This document shows positions 9,220 through 22,355 of a DNA stretch of 64,000 nt, piece after piece. The position numbers and the translations under genes are program-made. Position 1 is the first letter of the stretch, and the number at the start of each line of letters is the position of its first letter. The notes beneath the pieces are model-generated. The model had not been told where the DNA came from. It worked only from the letters and a program-made list of their open reading frames with translations, and searched no databases. Source of the stretch: Plasmodiophora brassicae (taxonomy: Eukaryota; Endomyxa; Phytomyxea; Plasmodiophorida; Plasmodiophoridae); assembly GCA_039704465.1 (NCBI GenBank), contig JASFAU010000006.1, forward strand, positions 1,178,001 through 1,242,000. Direction: 5' to 3'.

Positions 9220-10971
9220 ATGTGCGGCATCTGGTGCGGCGACGGCGACGTGCCGTTGCAGTGGCTGGAGCGGCGCGGGCCGGACCACTGCGGCGTGGCG
9301 GCGATCCCGGCGTCGCCGCTGCGGCTGGCGGCGTCGGTCCTGCATGTGCGCGGCCGGGTTCCCACGACGCAGCCCGTCGTCTGCGACAATGGCGACCTGC
9401 TCGCGTTCAACGGCGAACTGTTCGACGACGACGCCGTGCCGAGCGGCGAGAGCGACACGACCTTCCTCAGGGATGTGCTGCGGGAGTGCCGCGGCGACCC
9501 GGCCGAGATCGCACGGTCGTTATCGCGGGTGCGCGGCCCGTTCGCGATCGTGTACTACGCGCACGCGTCCAGGCGCCTGTTCCTGTGCAGGGACATGCTC
9601 GGCCGGCGAAGCCTGCTGACCCGACAGCAGCCGTTCGCGATTGCGTCCGTGGCCGATGGCGCGTCGTCGCAGTGGCGGGAATTGCCTTGCACGGGCGTCT
9701 TCTGGCGGTCCGTCGACGACGACGGCAACGACGACGCGAAGGGCGTGACGCTGGAACCCTGGCCGCATGTGCGAGGTGAAGCGCAGCTGGGCGCGGATCC
9801 GGTGTTGCCCGTCATGCCGATGCCCTCGCTGAAGCAACCGCCGCACATGGAGCTCCTCGAGCGTCTGCTGCGATCCGTGCGGCGTCGCACGACGCTTCTG
9901 GACCGCCAGGTCGACGGTGCCCCGGTCGGCATCCTGTTCTCGGGCGGCCTGGACTGCACAGTGCTCGGTAAGCGCTTCTGCACGCGCGCCTCTCGTTCCC
10001 GGGCTGAATGCGTTTCGTGTACACAGCGGCGCTCGCCGACAGGTGCCTGCCACCCGGATGTCCCATTGATCTGTTGAACTTCGCGTTCGGGTCGTCGCCG
10101 CTCGCCGTCCCCGATCGGCAGACGGCGCTGAACGCCCTGGTCGAGCTTCGTCGATGCTGTCCCGGGCGTGAGTACCGCCTGGTCGCGATCGATGTGACGT
10201 TGGAGGACGTTCGCAACGAAGCGCAGCGTCTGGCGGCGCTCCTGCACCCGCACTGCACCGTTATGGACATGAACCTCGGCGCTGTGCTCTGGTTCTCCTC
10301 ACGAGGACGTGGGCGGGTGCTCCACGACAGCGGCCACACAACGCTGATCCAGTCGGCGCACTGTCGTTACGTTGGCGATGGCGGCGATGGCCAATTCGGC
10401 AACGCTGTCGACCTGTACGGGTCGGACGACCTGTGGCGCCCGTACACATCGGCGAGCCGCGTGCTCCTCTCAGGGTTAGGTGCCGACGAGCTGTTTGGCG
10501 GGTACGGCCGGCACCGAACCGCGTTCCGTCGCGGCGGGTGGCCGGAGGCCGCTCGTGAGATTGACGCCGACTTCCGACGATTACATCGCAGGAATCTGGG
10601 TCGCGATGATCGCCTGTGCGCCGACCACGGCCGCGACACCCTGTACCCGTACCTCGACCGCGACGTGCACGGGTTCGTCCGGGCCCTGGACCTGAAACAG
10701 GTTGCGCGTCTGGACGCGGCCGGCGGCGACAAGCGGATCCTGCGCCAGGCGGCCGCCGAGCTCGGCCTGCATCACGTGGCGCGCCTGCAGAAACGTGCCA
10801 TCCAGTTCGGCACCCGGATCGCGAACCGAAAGGTACTGTCGCATGGCGTCGGCGGGGGTGGTCCACTGATCGGAGCCGTTCCCCCCCACACAGGTGCCCG
10901 GGACGCAGCCGTTGGACCTGGACGACCTGCACGCGCAGCTGGGCAACATTACACGAATCGTCCCGGTGTGA
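9220..10971 (+). CDS. ASNSD1: Asparagine synthetase domain-containing protein 1 homologue (3 exons)
   Basis: Exons 9220-9967, 10027-10832 and 10894-10971 give 543 residues; both introns (59 and 61 bp) are GT-AG and keep phase. The N-terminus MCGIW carries the glutaminase Cys2. RGPD, VCDNGDLLAFNGELFDD, LCRDMLGRRSLL and SQWRELPCTGVF follow the ASNSD1 pattern. The ATP pyrophosphatase loop is FSGGLDCTVL, then DLLNFAFG, LSGLGADELFGGYGRHR and RNLGRDDR..DHGRDTLYPYLD, ending KRAIQFGTRIANRK. ASNSD1 is a widespread class-II amidotransferase/asparagine-synthetase-like protein of poorly known activity. The residue after SGGLD is Cys where Ser is usual, which may affect the PP-loop. Confidence 0.92.
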
Positions 10972-11184
10972 CCGCACGACGCGATAGATCGTCGACAGGC
11001 GCAGACGCGCAGGCGCCGCCGTGTTCGAGAACGTGCTGGAGCGATCGTGGGCGGTGGTGGTGGCAGGGCGGGGGCACACACAGACAGGGTTGCCCATCCG
11101 TCAGAGGGGCGACTTGCTATCAGGCCGCCCACACACTGGGACCGAGGCCGATTGGGCGCGACGGCGGGATCGCCCCCGGCCGTC

Positions 11185-14100
11185 ATGGTCGCCTGCTCGC
11201 GGTGCACGTTCATCTTCCCGGACGACAGCACGACGGTCTGCCCGGTCTGCAATAACCCGGCGACGCCACGAGGGGCGGCCCAGGCCACGCGACCGCCGGA
11301 ACCGTGGGAATGCGCCCAGTGCACGTTCCTGAACGTCACCGGCCCCGACAAATGCGAGGCGTGCGACGGGCCCCGACCCGAACCTCCGCCGCCCCCGATC
11401 GACAGGCAGCGCCTGATGGCTGACCTGCGCCGGGAGATGTCGTTCTGGCCCGGGGCGCAGGCCCTGGCGCAGGCGATCGTCGACGTCGTCCCGCCCATCC
11501 TGCAGGCGTCGCAGGCGATCACGTCGATGAAGAAGCAGCTGGACAGCCAGGTCGTCCTTGTCAGGGAGGCCCGGTACGCCGTCCTGCTCCACCAGCGCAG
11601 CATGATCCTGCAGATCCATCGCCTGTGCGACCGACTGACGCCCGCCCAGCTGGCGGTCGCCGCCGAGCGGTACGCGGCGACGGCGACGCGCGCGATGGCG
11701 CTAGCCTCGCCTGCCATTGATCTGGCGTCGCGAACCATCGCCGATAAGAACGCACTGCAGGCGTCGTCGCAGGCGGCGGCCTCGATGCTGCTGTCGAGGT
11801 CGACCTCGATTGGCGACGACGACGCGTCGCCGGCGGCGAGGGTCGACAAGAGTGTCAGCGAGTGCGTCGACCTGGCCAGGACGTGGCTCGACGGGTGCAG
11901 CAAGCGTCGCGACCAGTGCGAGGCGGTCATGCAGGAGCTCGCCGCCGTCCCTGATGACGACAAGGCGAACGACGACGGGATGGCCACGGAGCACAAAGCG
12001 CAGAACGAGTCGGACACGACGACGCCCGACGATACGGACATGGCGATCACGCCCAGAATCGATGACGCGCGCGCCGTCGCCGACCGCGTGTCGGCGTCGA
12101 CGCTGGCCGAGCGGGAGGCGCGCGCGACCCTTGCGGGGGCGGCCGCCCAGCTGGCCGCCGAGCTGACGCACATGGCCGGGGACGTCGCCGAGCGCCTGCA
12201 CGCCGACTGCATGGCGCTGTACGACTACTGCGTGGCGGTGACGACGCGGCCGCGGCCGTCGTTCACGCTCGCCGAGGTAAACGCACGCCGACGGGCGCAT
12301 TTCCCCGGGGATGCGCCACTGCCGCAGTGCCCCGGCGGTCTATTTGTGTTTTGCGCGACGTAACGCGCCGCGCACCGCGTGACTTGATTTTTATTTTTGT
12401 TGACCCTTGACTCGGGTCCAGAGAATGACGGGTTGTCTGGGTGTCAGGCCAAGGCGGTGCAGCGCGCGTCGCTGTCGGGCCGGATGGTGGACCTGCGGGC
12501 GCAGCTGGCGCGGATGTCGTGCGAGCTGGAGCTGATGCGGGTGCATGGCGTGGCGCCCGTCGCGCAGGCGGAGGCGACCGCCCGGTTGGACAAGGCGCGG
12601 CAGGAGGCGGCCAGCGTGGAGAGCATGGCGGCGGCGGCGATGGCGGATTCGGCCGAGGTCGTCGATCCGTGGGCGGCCCTCCCGGACCCGGTTCGGCGCA
12701 CCGGGCTGGTCTCGTTGTGCTCCCTGGAGGAGTACACGCTGGAGACGAGCCCGCTGTCGCCGCGGGTGACACGCTGCCTTCTGCATGGGCATGAGCCATG
12801 CGTCCTGAAGCAGTTCGACCTGAGCGATGCGGCCCAGTTCCAGGCGCTGTCGGCAGACGTCGCCGTTCGCGGCGCCCTGCAGGAGACCTGTATCTTTGTC
12901 GCACCTGTCAGCACCGTCTTCCTCGACCCGGGCACGGGGTTCGCGTACATCGAGTCGCCGATCTACGAGAAAGGCAACGCCGAGGACTGGCTGGCCAGTC
13001 GCCCAGAAGGGCACGAGGTGCGCCCGGGACACCAGAGGCGCGCTGGCGCACTCCTCGACATGCGATTCCTGACTATTGTTCGGCCTCGTTAGGTTCGCCA
13101 CCTGGTCATACTCATCCTACGAGCGCTGTCGGCGTTGCACGCCCGGGGCATGTGCCACGGGAACCTGCACCCGCGAAACATCCTTCTCGTGTCGTTCGAC
13201 TTCTCGCCGGTGCTGATCGATTTCTCGCGCGCGCGCCTGTACTCGTCTCTGCAAATGAGCGTCGACGCCGACGGGTGCACATCGGACACGATCGCGGTTG
13301 CTCAGCTGCTCTTCAAATGGGTCACCGGCGACGACTTGATTGTCGGCACGAAAGTGGTGCCCCCGTTGCCGGTCGACACGCCCGAATCCGTCAGGGAGCT
13401 GCTGGGCGCCCTGGTATCCGGGCAGTGCTCCGCCAGCGAATCGCTGGACCTCCCGTTCTGCTCCGGCGACATTGTCAAGGAGATGATCGCCTGGCGGCAG
13501 CTGGTCCGCCTGACAAGCGACGCGAGGGTGCATCAGCTGCAGGCGTTCCTGGCCTCCCAGCCACGGCGGTCACAGGATTTCCTCATTCACGTCGAGCGCG
13601 ACAGCATCCTGTACGGCGTGATCACGTCGCTGGAGACGGCCGTCAGCGCCGACCTGCTGATGAATTTCCGCACAAAGTACAGCCAGCAGTCCTCGCAGGG
13701 CATTGATCAAGGTCGCGCACGCGAGCGGCTCCACTGTGGCAACGCTGTGCTGATGGGCGCTGTGTCTCCAGGCGGGTTAACGGCGGACCTGTTCACAGAG
13801 TTCTTCCTGAAGATTGTCACGCCCGGGGAGAACCTGTTCGAGTGCGCCCCGGAGGAGGACTGCCCAACGTCCGGGCCGTCGTACCTGCCGAACCCGCAGA
13901 ACTTTAGCCTGTCGTTCTACGCGGCCATCGGCAAGGCCATGTGCAAGACGCTGATCGACGGCCGCGTCGTCCCACTGCAATTCTCGTCGGCCATGATCAA
14001 GTTCTTCCTCGACATCGACCCGGACCTGTCCGACCTGTACGACTACGACCGGACGATGGCGAACTCGTTCCGGAACATGATGACGGCGTCCATGTCGTCG

Positions 14101-14646
14101 TCGGTGACATCGATGGACGTGCAGACGGACATGCCGCTGCCCTGCAATCGTCGCGCCTACGTCCGCGACAAGATCAGGCAGTTCCTGATCGAGCGGCGAC
14201 GACCGCAGCTGGAGGCGCTGCGAACCGGTTTCTTCACGCTGCAAGGGCTTCGGGACCAGTGCGCCCGGCTGGCTCCCGCCGACCTGCGAATACTGATATG
14301 CGGGGTCCCCAGCATCGATAGCGCCATGGTCCTTCGGGAGGTCGTCTTCGAGGACGCCTGGCAAGACAGCCCGACGCCCGACATGTTGGTGGCGTTCCTG
14401 AACACGTGCAGCGAGGAAGACCTTCGGCGGTTCCTCCGCCTGTGCACGTCGTTGTCGTGCCTGCCGATGGGCGGCCTACAAAGGAAGATCACGATCCGCA
14501 AGATGAGCGGCGGCGATCGGCTCCCGGTCGGGCACACGTGTTTCCACACGCTCGACATGCCCGACTACGCCGACGCCGACCTGGTGCGCAACAAGATGCA
14601 GATCGTCCTGTCCCATATCGACCACGTCGGGTTCGGGTACGCATGA
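11185..14646 (+). CDS. RanBP2 zinc fingers + pseudokinase + HECT ubiquitin ligase (3 exons)
   Basis: Exons 11185-12276, 12448-13017 and 13093-14646 give about 1071 residues, phase 0 throughout. Two RanBP2-type fingers sit at residues 4-22 (CSRC..CPVC) and 41-61 (WECAQCTFLN..CEAC). A long helical region follows, then a kinase-like domain: VLKQF carries the ATP-site Lys, but the catalytic loop reads HGNLHPRN and the metal motif DFS, so the catalytic Asp is lost and it is probably a pseudokinase. The C-terminal part is a HECT domain with YLPNPQNFSL, FYAAIGKAMCKTLIDG and the thioester site HTCFHTLDMPDY. HECT enzymes load ubiquitin on that Cys. Ubiquitin binding by the fingers is known for some NZF members. 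The first intron (12277-12447, 171 bp) is the least certain; without it there are two genes, the first ending at 12363. Confidence 0.75.
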
Positions 14647-15085
14647 CCCCTGCGCGACGTCGCCGACGACCCCAGCCTATACCATCTCGAGTGCAACCTG
14701 CACGTCTACATTCGATAGTAGCGGTATATATTCCATGCTATAAAATAGACCGGGCAGACGACAACCGCGCCTTCCACTGCTGGCAGGTGCGATCTCCTTC
14801 CGTTGTCCCCCCTGCTCTCCAGTCGTGGCGTCACTCCTCTGTCGTCCGCCCACCTGCCAGCGGAGATCCGCGCGCGCCGCGTGTCCTGCTCAGTCGGAGC
14901 GTGGCATGATCCGGATGCGCCGCCGCCTGTGGAACGCTGGCGCGGGGCCGCGATGGCAAAGTACGAAAGCGCCGGTGGGTCGGGGTGTCGTGGGCGCACC
15001 TTCCTGCTGCTGATTGGCGTGCCGTCTGTGTGTGGGTGTGTCCTCCGTATAGACGGAGAGGGACCTGAAGCGCACAGCGTATCGC
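14647..15085. other. Intergenic region, possible upstream exon
   Basis: No clear gene. The sequence TAG followed by ACGGAG near 15050 is an acceptable splice acceptor in frame with the next gene, and an ATG at 14953 could start a short leader exon, but no donor in the right phase convinced me. Confidence 0.35.
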
Positions 15086-15785
15086 ATGAAGCGGGATGCG
15101 GTCGAGCGGTGGGACAACAGGTTCGACGACCTCGAGAAGATCAGGAAGCAGAATCCCAGCCGGCCACTCCATGAGGCGAAGCGCGGCGATACGCTGCTGG
15201 TTGTGCTCGCCAAGCGCGCCGAGGTGCTGAGCGCCGCCCGATACATCGGTAACGTCGATTGTCGCTGCGTGCGCCCCGGCAAACGTCGTGCCGATGACAC
15301 ATGATCGTAGAGGACATGGAGAAGATGTTCCTTACGTCAGGTACTCGATGTGCTGGGCCAGACGCGCTGGCCCAGTTGTACATTTCTCAGGGCGCGTTGC
15401 AGAGGAAATTGACGAGATGAGCACGTACCATCCGAAGACGGGACACGTCGGGCGGCCAACCCGACAGGACAAGTTCAAGGCCATCGTCGCCAAACGCCAC
15501 AGCGACCAGAATATCAACCGGTTTGTGGGGCTGATGGTGGAGGCGGGCGTCGAGGAGCGGCACATCCCGTCGGAGATCTGTCGGCTGCACAAGCGCGACC
15601 CGTGGGACCTTCGCGGCCTGCCCGGTTTCCTCTGCGAAGAGGACCGCACGCCCAGGGTCGTCCTGCCCGACGACGACCCGGACGTCCACGTCATACGAGC
15701 GCTGCTGCTGTCGATCGGATATGACGTTCAGATCGTGAACGTCGCGGACAAGCTGGGCGAGAATGGACCCAACTGGATCGCCTAG
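15086..15785 (+). CDS. Hypothetical protein, 3 exons
   Basis: Exons 15086-15248, 15311-15340 and 15391-15785 give 195 residues. Both introns (62 and 50 bp) are GT-AG, and joining them yields a continuous helical chain ..RAEVLSAARYIEDMEKMF then LTSGRVAEEIDEMSTYHP. The middle exon is only 30 bp. The N-terminal third is charged and coiled-coil-like (WDNRFDDLEKIRKQN). The C-terminal half is compact, ending NVADKLGENGPNWIA. No family recognised. The start may lie further upstream if an extra exon exists. Confidence 0.6.
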
Positions 15786-15954
15786 GTAGCGGGGTCCTGA
15801 GCAACAAGAGCCTCGCGGTAAGGTGTCGTCACCAGGCGGCCGCGACCGGTATCGTGATGTGCCAGAGACTGACTACCCATTGCGGTTGTATGTAAAATCG
15901 GTTAGGTTTGAGGTGCGACAGTAGCCTGCGATCGGAGGAGCGGTCGGTGGTGAA

Positions 15955-16972
15955 TCAACACGTCGATACAAGCATCGATCCACGAACCTTGTCGCCCGGG
16001 GACAGGGTTTCAGATGCCGCCGCCGCCTTCTCCGATGCTTCTCTCGCTGCCCGAATCTGCGACACGCGCCGCCTTTGTTCTTCCTGCGGTTCTGTCAGAC
16101 TGGCAGCAGACGACGTCCGAATCCCGTCCACGCGACCTTGCGCTGCGCTTCCTGCTCTCTCCAGGCGGCCGTGTCCGCCTGCGTTCTTCGTTCCAGGGCG
16201 TCCAGGTCTTTCTGAATGGCGCCGATTAGCCACTGGACGCCTCGCGGGATGCTGGCGTCGGGCACAGGCACACCCGGGCCGCTGGTGTCGTCCGGGTTCG
16301 GCTTCACGTAGGCGCTGTGCGATCCACCGGTCAGCAGGTCGGCCATGATGCACAGGCCGGCGGCGTGCACACATGCACTGCTCGACGTGATAGGTTATGT
16401 TCTGCAGTCTATCGAGGCCGATCGCCTTGACGATCTCGCCCGGGCTCCAGGCGTCCGGTAGGTCCTGCTTATTGGCTAACCTGTTGTACCGAAGCACGCA
16501 CGATGAGCCACGGCGGGGTCAGTTCTGTCATAGGACGCCCTCCTCCGTTACACTAGAATGGGCTTGCCGGCCACCATCTTGTCATTCGCTGTCGACGTCA
16601 GTGCCGCTTCGACGTCGGCAGAGCGCGCGGCGATCGTGGATGAGTCGACGACGAAGATCAGGCCATGAAGCTAGTCTCGAGGCGGTCAGTGCGGGATTCG
16701 ATGCCCGCTCGTGGCAATGGGCGGACCTCGTGGTAGTACTTGCTCCAGTACTGCCGAATGTTGGAGCCGCCCCCGAGATCGTACAGCGTTAGTTCGGCGT
16801 CGGGCGTGTCCGCCTTGAAGCTAGCGAACCCGACGGTGGGCGTGATCAGGCCCTGGTAATTGCCGGTGATGTTGTTGACGACGGTGCTCTTGCCGGCGTT
16901 ATCCAGGCCGACGACCGCGATGCAGAACGTGCGCCGATCGACAACATCATGGCGTGATGCTGAACACCCCAT
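15955..16972 (-). CDS. ARL13B-like: ARL13-like small GTPase (5 exons)
   Basis: Exons 16972-16727, 16670-16552, 16480-16373, 16314-16137 and 16056-15955 give about 250 residues. G1 is GLDNAGKST (22-30); Thr46 lies in ITPTVGF; G3 is LYDLGGG, with Gly replacing the usual catalytic Gln as in ARL13; G4 is ANKQD after GKPILV. After the G domain the chain continues RGVQWLIGAIQKDLDAL and a charged helix, matching the C-terminal coiled coil of ARL13. The N-terminus MGCSAS could be myristoylated and palmitoylated. ARL13B acts on ciliary membranes as an exchange factor for ARL3 and is needed for ciliary structure. The third donor (16372) and the last intron are the least sure splice choices. Confidence 0.82.
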
Positions 16973-18331
16973 TCGTGGCAGTGGCAGTCACGAACCCACA
17001 CGGTCACAGAGCCAGCAGGCAGAACGCAGACAGGCGCATGTGTATTAGATATGGCGGCCCTACGAGCGAATGGGCAACAAGGCGGATGTCCTCAGACAGC
17101 GACGAGCGCGCGGTGTCTCACATCGTGATGGCACAGATTGGGTTCGCACCAGCCGCAGAGGGCCGGATAAATCTGTGTGGGTCCAAAGCACTAGAGAATC
17201 CAGACTTGCATCATCGGACAATCCCGGCTTGTCGTTGGAGATGGGGACCGTGATGCAGGCCCCTCGAGACAGACAGGTGTCGATCCCAGCAGCGTGCTAC
17301 GACTCATTAAAACAGAATTTGACCCTCACAGGGACCTCTGCCTCACGTTCACCCATCTCCAAGATCAACGCCCTGCGACGCCCTTCTTGGACATGGCAGG
17401 ACAATAGCCAGACTGAACGCCGCACGAGGCACTCCGCACGGATGCCGTACGGCATTCGACTCGCAGGAAACTTCCAGGACGCCGTACGCGGTCCGCCCGC
17501 CTGCCGTACGGCGTTGCACCGGTGTGCTTCGTGTTTCGGGGGCCTTCCCCTTCCAGGCGCTTCGCGTACTGTCTGCAATTGTTTCGCCAGCATGACGTTT
17601 GCCTCCGGCCGTTTCGTGCCAGTACCGCACAGAAGAAGAACGTTTGCTGGTGATCATTGAACCTGAAGCACCGCACCCGTGGCGAATCGAAGCCGGTGTC
17701 CCTGCCTCTGCTGGTCTCGCTGAACGTGATGAGACGATAGTATCCTGCTGTTACGACCGCGTCGGTCCGTCGCCTAAGAACTGCGTGGCAGAGAGACATC
17801 AAGGCAGCGCGATCAGCAGACGCAGAGTCGCCAGCTCTGCCACGGGTGCGAAGGTGTCCATATACCTAATCGATGTCCTAGAGATCCCTCGGAGTTTGCG
17901 GGAACACGTCGCATCCTCTCATCGCCTTCTGCTGATCCGCCTCAATTGCGTCTCTCCAGTTGTCATCCATCACGGCCTCCTCGTCTGATGTCGAGAAATG
18001 CGCGACGTGATGATGTGTCACGAGGGTTGCTTTAATTGTGCACTACCGATGCGAACCTCACACTCACAGCAAAACCGGAAGGTCTTCGTTTTTGTCTGGA
18101 GCATACCTCCTTTAGGTTTTGTTCTAAAGCAACGTACTTCATGAGGTGCCATGACCCCTTGACAGGGCACCGAGGACGCTGGATGTTGACGGCATTGACG
18201 ACTGACGAGGGTCCACAAATAGCGCCCCTGTTAAAGCGGGCGCCGGCGCACCGGGCGTTCGGCGTTCCGGCCCTTTTCTGTCACGTACCACGGTCCATGT
18301 CCGGTCCGACCGTACCGCCGACCGGTGTTGA
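16973..18331. other. Long intergenic region, no supported gene
   Basis: Frames of up to 196 codons exist on both strands but none shows a domain, codon bias or consistent splice pattern. Near 17440-17515 the palindrome GCCGTACGGC occurs twice about 70 bp apart, and around 18060-18130 a short T-rich stretch with AAACCGGAAG is seen. I assign no function. Confidence 0.4.
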
Positions 18332-19036
18332 ATGAAGACGTCTGAGACGTGTGCAATTTGCCTGGACGGCGTCCGGAAACGAGGCGGCTCTGCGCTGAAA
18401 TGCGGGCACCGCTTCCATCGCGAATGCCTGGACGCGCAGTTTGAGACCGGTCTACAACATCTGGACAGTGGATCCCGGATGACGTTTGCATTCCTGACCT
18501 GTCCGACGTGCCGCATGGCGATCGGGCGGTCAGATTCGCCTTCAACGCGCGTTAACGTGGCCCTGGAGTTGCAGGAGCAGGTGAACCGTCTAAAGAAGGC
18601 GATCGACATTGATGCGACACCCGACAAGCTGGCGTTCTACCGGTGCCATCGTTGTCGCAAGGCCTTTTTCGGCGGGATCATCGACTGTGAACCGGCCGAT
18701 GCACAAGTGCAGGTCAACGCAGCTGACGTCGTGTGTTCGTCGTGTGCCGGGTCAGGCCGCGTGAAGTGCAAGCAACACGGCCTGGAATACCTCGAGTACA
18801 AGTGCCGGTACTGCTGCACGGGCATTGCGGCGTTCTTCTGCGGCGGCACCACCCACTTCTGCACCCGTTGCCACACGTTCGGGTTCAACGCCCGAGCGCA
18901 ACCGTGCCCCGAGGACAGCACGTGCGTCTTCTACGGGAAGCACCCGTCCCGCGCCAGGAACGGCAAGGACGAATACCTGCTCGGATGCGCCGCCTGTGCC
19001 GGCAGCACGCGCGCTGTCCACGTCTCCAGCCAGTGA
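18332..19036 (+). CDS. RING + tandem-cysteine E3 ligase of the MYCBP2/PHR type (stand-alone)
   Basis: A 234-residue intronless protein. The RING is at residues 7-60 (CAIC, CGHRFHREC, CPTC; ligands C7, C10, C24, H26, H29, C32, C57, C60). A helical linker follows (LELQEQVNRLKKAID). Residues 103-222 match the C-terminal tandem-cysteine domain of MYCBP2/Highwire/RPM-1: FYRCHRCRKAFFGGIIDC, KCKQHGLEYLEYKCRYCC, FFCGGTTHFCTRCH, CPEDSTC and LLGCAAC. In MYCBP2 this module is a RING-Cys-relay ligase that passes ubiquitin between two cysteines and esterifies threonine. Here it makes up the whole protein, while the animal enzymes are giant proteins of several thousand residues. Which cysteines relay cannot be told without alignment. 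Confidence 0.85.
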   Translation: MKTSETCAICLDGVRKRGGSALKCGHRFHRECLDAQFETGLQHLDSGSRMTFAFLTCPTCRMAIGRSDSPSTRVNVALELQEQVNRLKKAIDIDATPDKLAFYRCHRCRKAFFGGIIDCEPADAQVQVNAADVVCSSCAGSGRVKCKQHGLEYLEYKCRYCCTGIAAFFCGGTTHFCTRCHTFGFNARAQPCPEDSTCVFYGKHPSRARNGKDEYLLGCAACAGSTRAVHVSSQ

Positions 19037-19259
19037 GTGTGACCTGCACTGCGCGTCGTCTGCGCAACAACTGCAGAGACAGGGACAGTGGGTGGGTCGG
19101 ATCGGCGTTACACATCGGAGCATAAAAGAATATAATGTCGACGTTGCCGCCCGACGTCGGATGTAACGCCCCCCGCGTGCCACACTGTGCCTCGCTGCAT
19201 GCCGACCCCGTCGACGATGCAGCGCCCGGCGTCATTTTGGAATTGATGGGGGTTGGGGG

Positions 19260-20622
19260 ATGATGCCCGTGCGGGTGCGGGTCGTCGTTGCGGTGGTGCT
19301 GCTGGCGGCATGGGCGGTCGGTGCGGCGGCGCCGCCGACGGTCATCTGGATGGCGCCGTTCTGGAGCGGCGGCGGGTACTGCAGCGAGGCGATTGACTTC
19401 GTGCTGGCCATGCAGGACGCCGGGCTGGACGTCGCGATCCGGCATCATGGCGACAGCGTCGATCGGGGTTTCGTGGCCGGCCTCGATGCATCGACGCGAT
19501 CCAGGCTGAAGGCCATGGAGAATCGTTTCTATTCTCTGCCGTCGACGTCGTCGGCGATCGTCGTCTGCCACAGCGAGCCCGGCGCCTGGGCTCCGGCTTT
19601 ATATCACACGTCGGAGTGCCCGCCACGATCAGGGGCAGCCGTCACCATTGGCCGAACCATGTTTGAGACGGATCGCTTGCCGGATGGGTGGCCGCCGCGC
19701 CTCGACCGCATGGATCGCATTTGGGTGCCAACCGACCATATGAAGGGCATTATGGCGCCCCTCGTTAGCAAGACCATTGTCGAGGTCGTGCCCGAACCTG
19801 TCGACACGGATTGGTTCCGACCGGACGGCCCGCGAATGGCACGCCCGGGCCCATGCGCCTCGGCGTCTTCCGTCTTCCTGTCCATCTTCAAATGGGAACC
19901 TCGGAAAGCGTGGGACATTCTCGGTACGGTCAGAGCGTTTAGTCGCTATCTCGCTTTTGCTGCCCTAATACCGACATTGCAGTGGAGGCGTTCGCGAAGG
20001 AATTCGCTGGCGATGGTGATTCCGTCTGTCTAATGATTCTGACGCACGGGTACCATTCGACAACGAACGACTATGCTGGAGAGATTGGCCGCGTTCTTCG
20101 AGAGAAGCATGGACTGTCGCCGCCCGAAACGCTGGTCGTTCTGCCTGAAGGACTACCGAATGAGCAGATGCCATCGCTGTATCGTGCCGCTGATGTGTTC
20201 GTCCTGCCAAGCCGAGGCGAGGGATGGGGTCGCCCGCACGTCGAAGCCATGGCCTGCGGTATCCCCATCATTGCAACCAACTGTACGTGGGTATGGTTAC
20301 AGATGGACGCCATTGACAAGCGTCTGCAAAAGGGTCGGGACCGACCGCGTTCATGACGGAAGCGAACGGGTACCCACTGCGTTACGACGGCATGGATACC
20401 ATCGACGGCGGCGCGTTTCAAGGGCATCGCTGGGCACGCCCGAGCGTCGACCATTTGCGAACGCTCATGCGACTCGTGCACAATGACGTCCATGGTCGGA
20501 AGGCGAAAGGCCGGCAAGCGCGCCTCGATGTCGTTCGGTACTACGCGAAGGACGTCCTTGGCAACCTGCTTCGTCAACGAATTTCCCAGTACGCAGAGAG
20601 TACCGACCGTCCTGAACTATGA
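19260..20622 (+). CDS. Glycosyltransferase, GT4-like (3 exons)
   Basis: Exons 19260-19923, 19983-20282 and 20333-20622 give 417 residues, with introns of 59 and 50 bp. An N-terminal hydrophobic segment (VRVVVAVVLLAAWAVGAAA) is a signal peptide or anchor. The Rossmann start WMAPFWSGGGYCSEA is followed by HSEPGAW, EPVDTDWFRP, FLSIFKWEPRKAWDIL, and in the C-terminal lobe LPEGLPNEQMPSLY, the EX7E motif EGWGRPHVE, then AMACGIPIIATN joined across the splice to WSGPTAF. These are retaining GT-B transferase features; the donor is a nucleotide sugar. Location is probably the secretory pathway. Acceptor and sugar are unknown. Confidence 0.88.
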
Positions 20623-20709
20623 TCGAGGGCGTCGGCCTGCAACAACTTATTTATGATGGATACAATCTGGTAGGCGGCAGCGGGGGATGGACGGCGGCAA
20701 ATGGCTGTC

Positions 20710-22355
<1,646 letters not shown>

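Noticed and set aside
10581..12212. 543-codon frame on the minus strand across ASNSD1 and the zinc-finger gene
   Set aside because: Ser/Ala/Arg-rich shadow frame; both genes on + have recognisable families.
16658..16726. Reading the ARL13-like exon 1 straight on to a 104-residue protein
   Set aside because: The tail after YYHE is not family-like and a GT-AG intron restores LHGLIFVVDSS in phase.
17070..17660. 196-codon frame on +
   Set aside because: No domain, no codon bias, overlapping equally long frames on the other strand.
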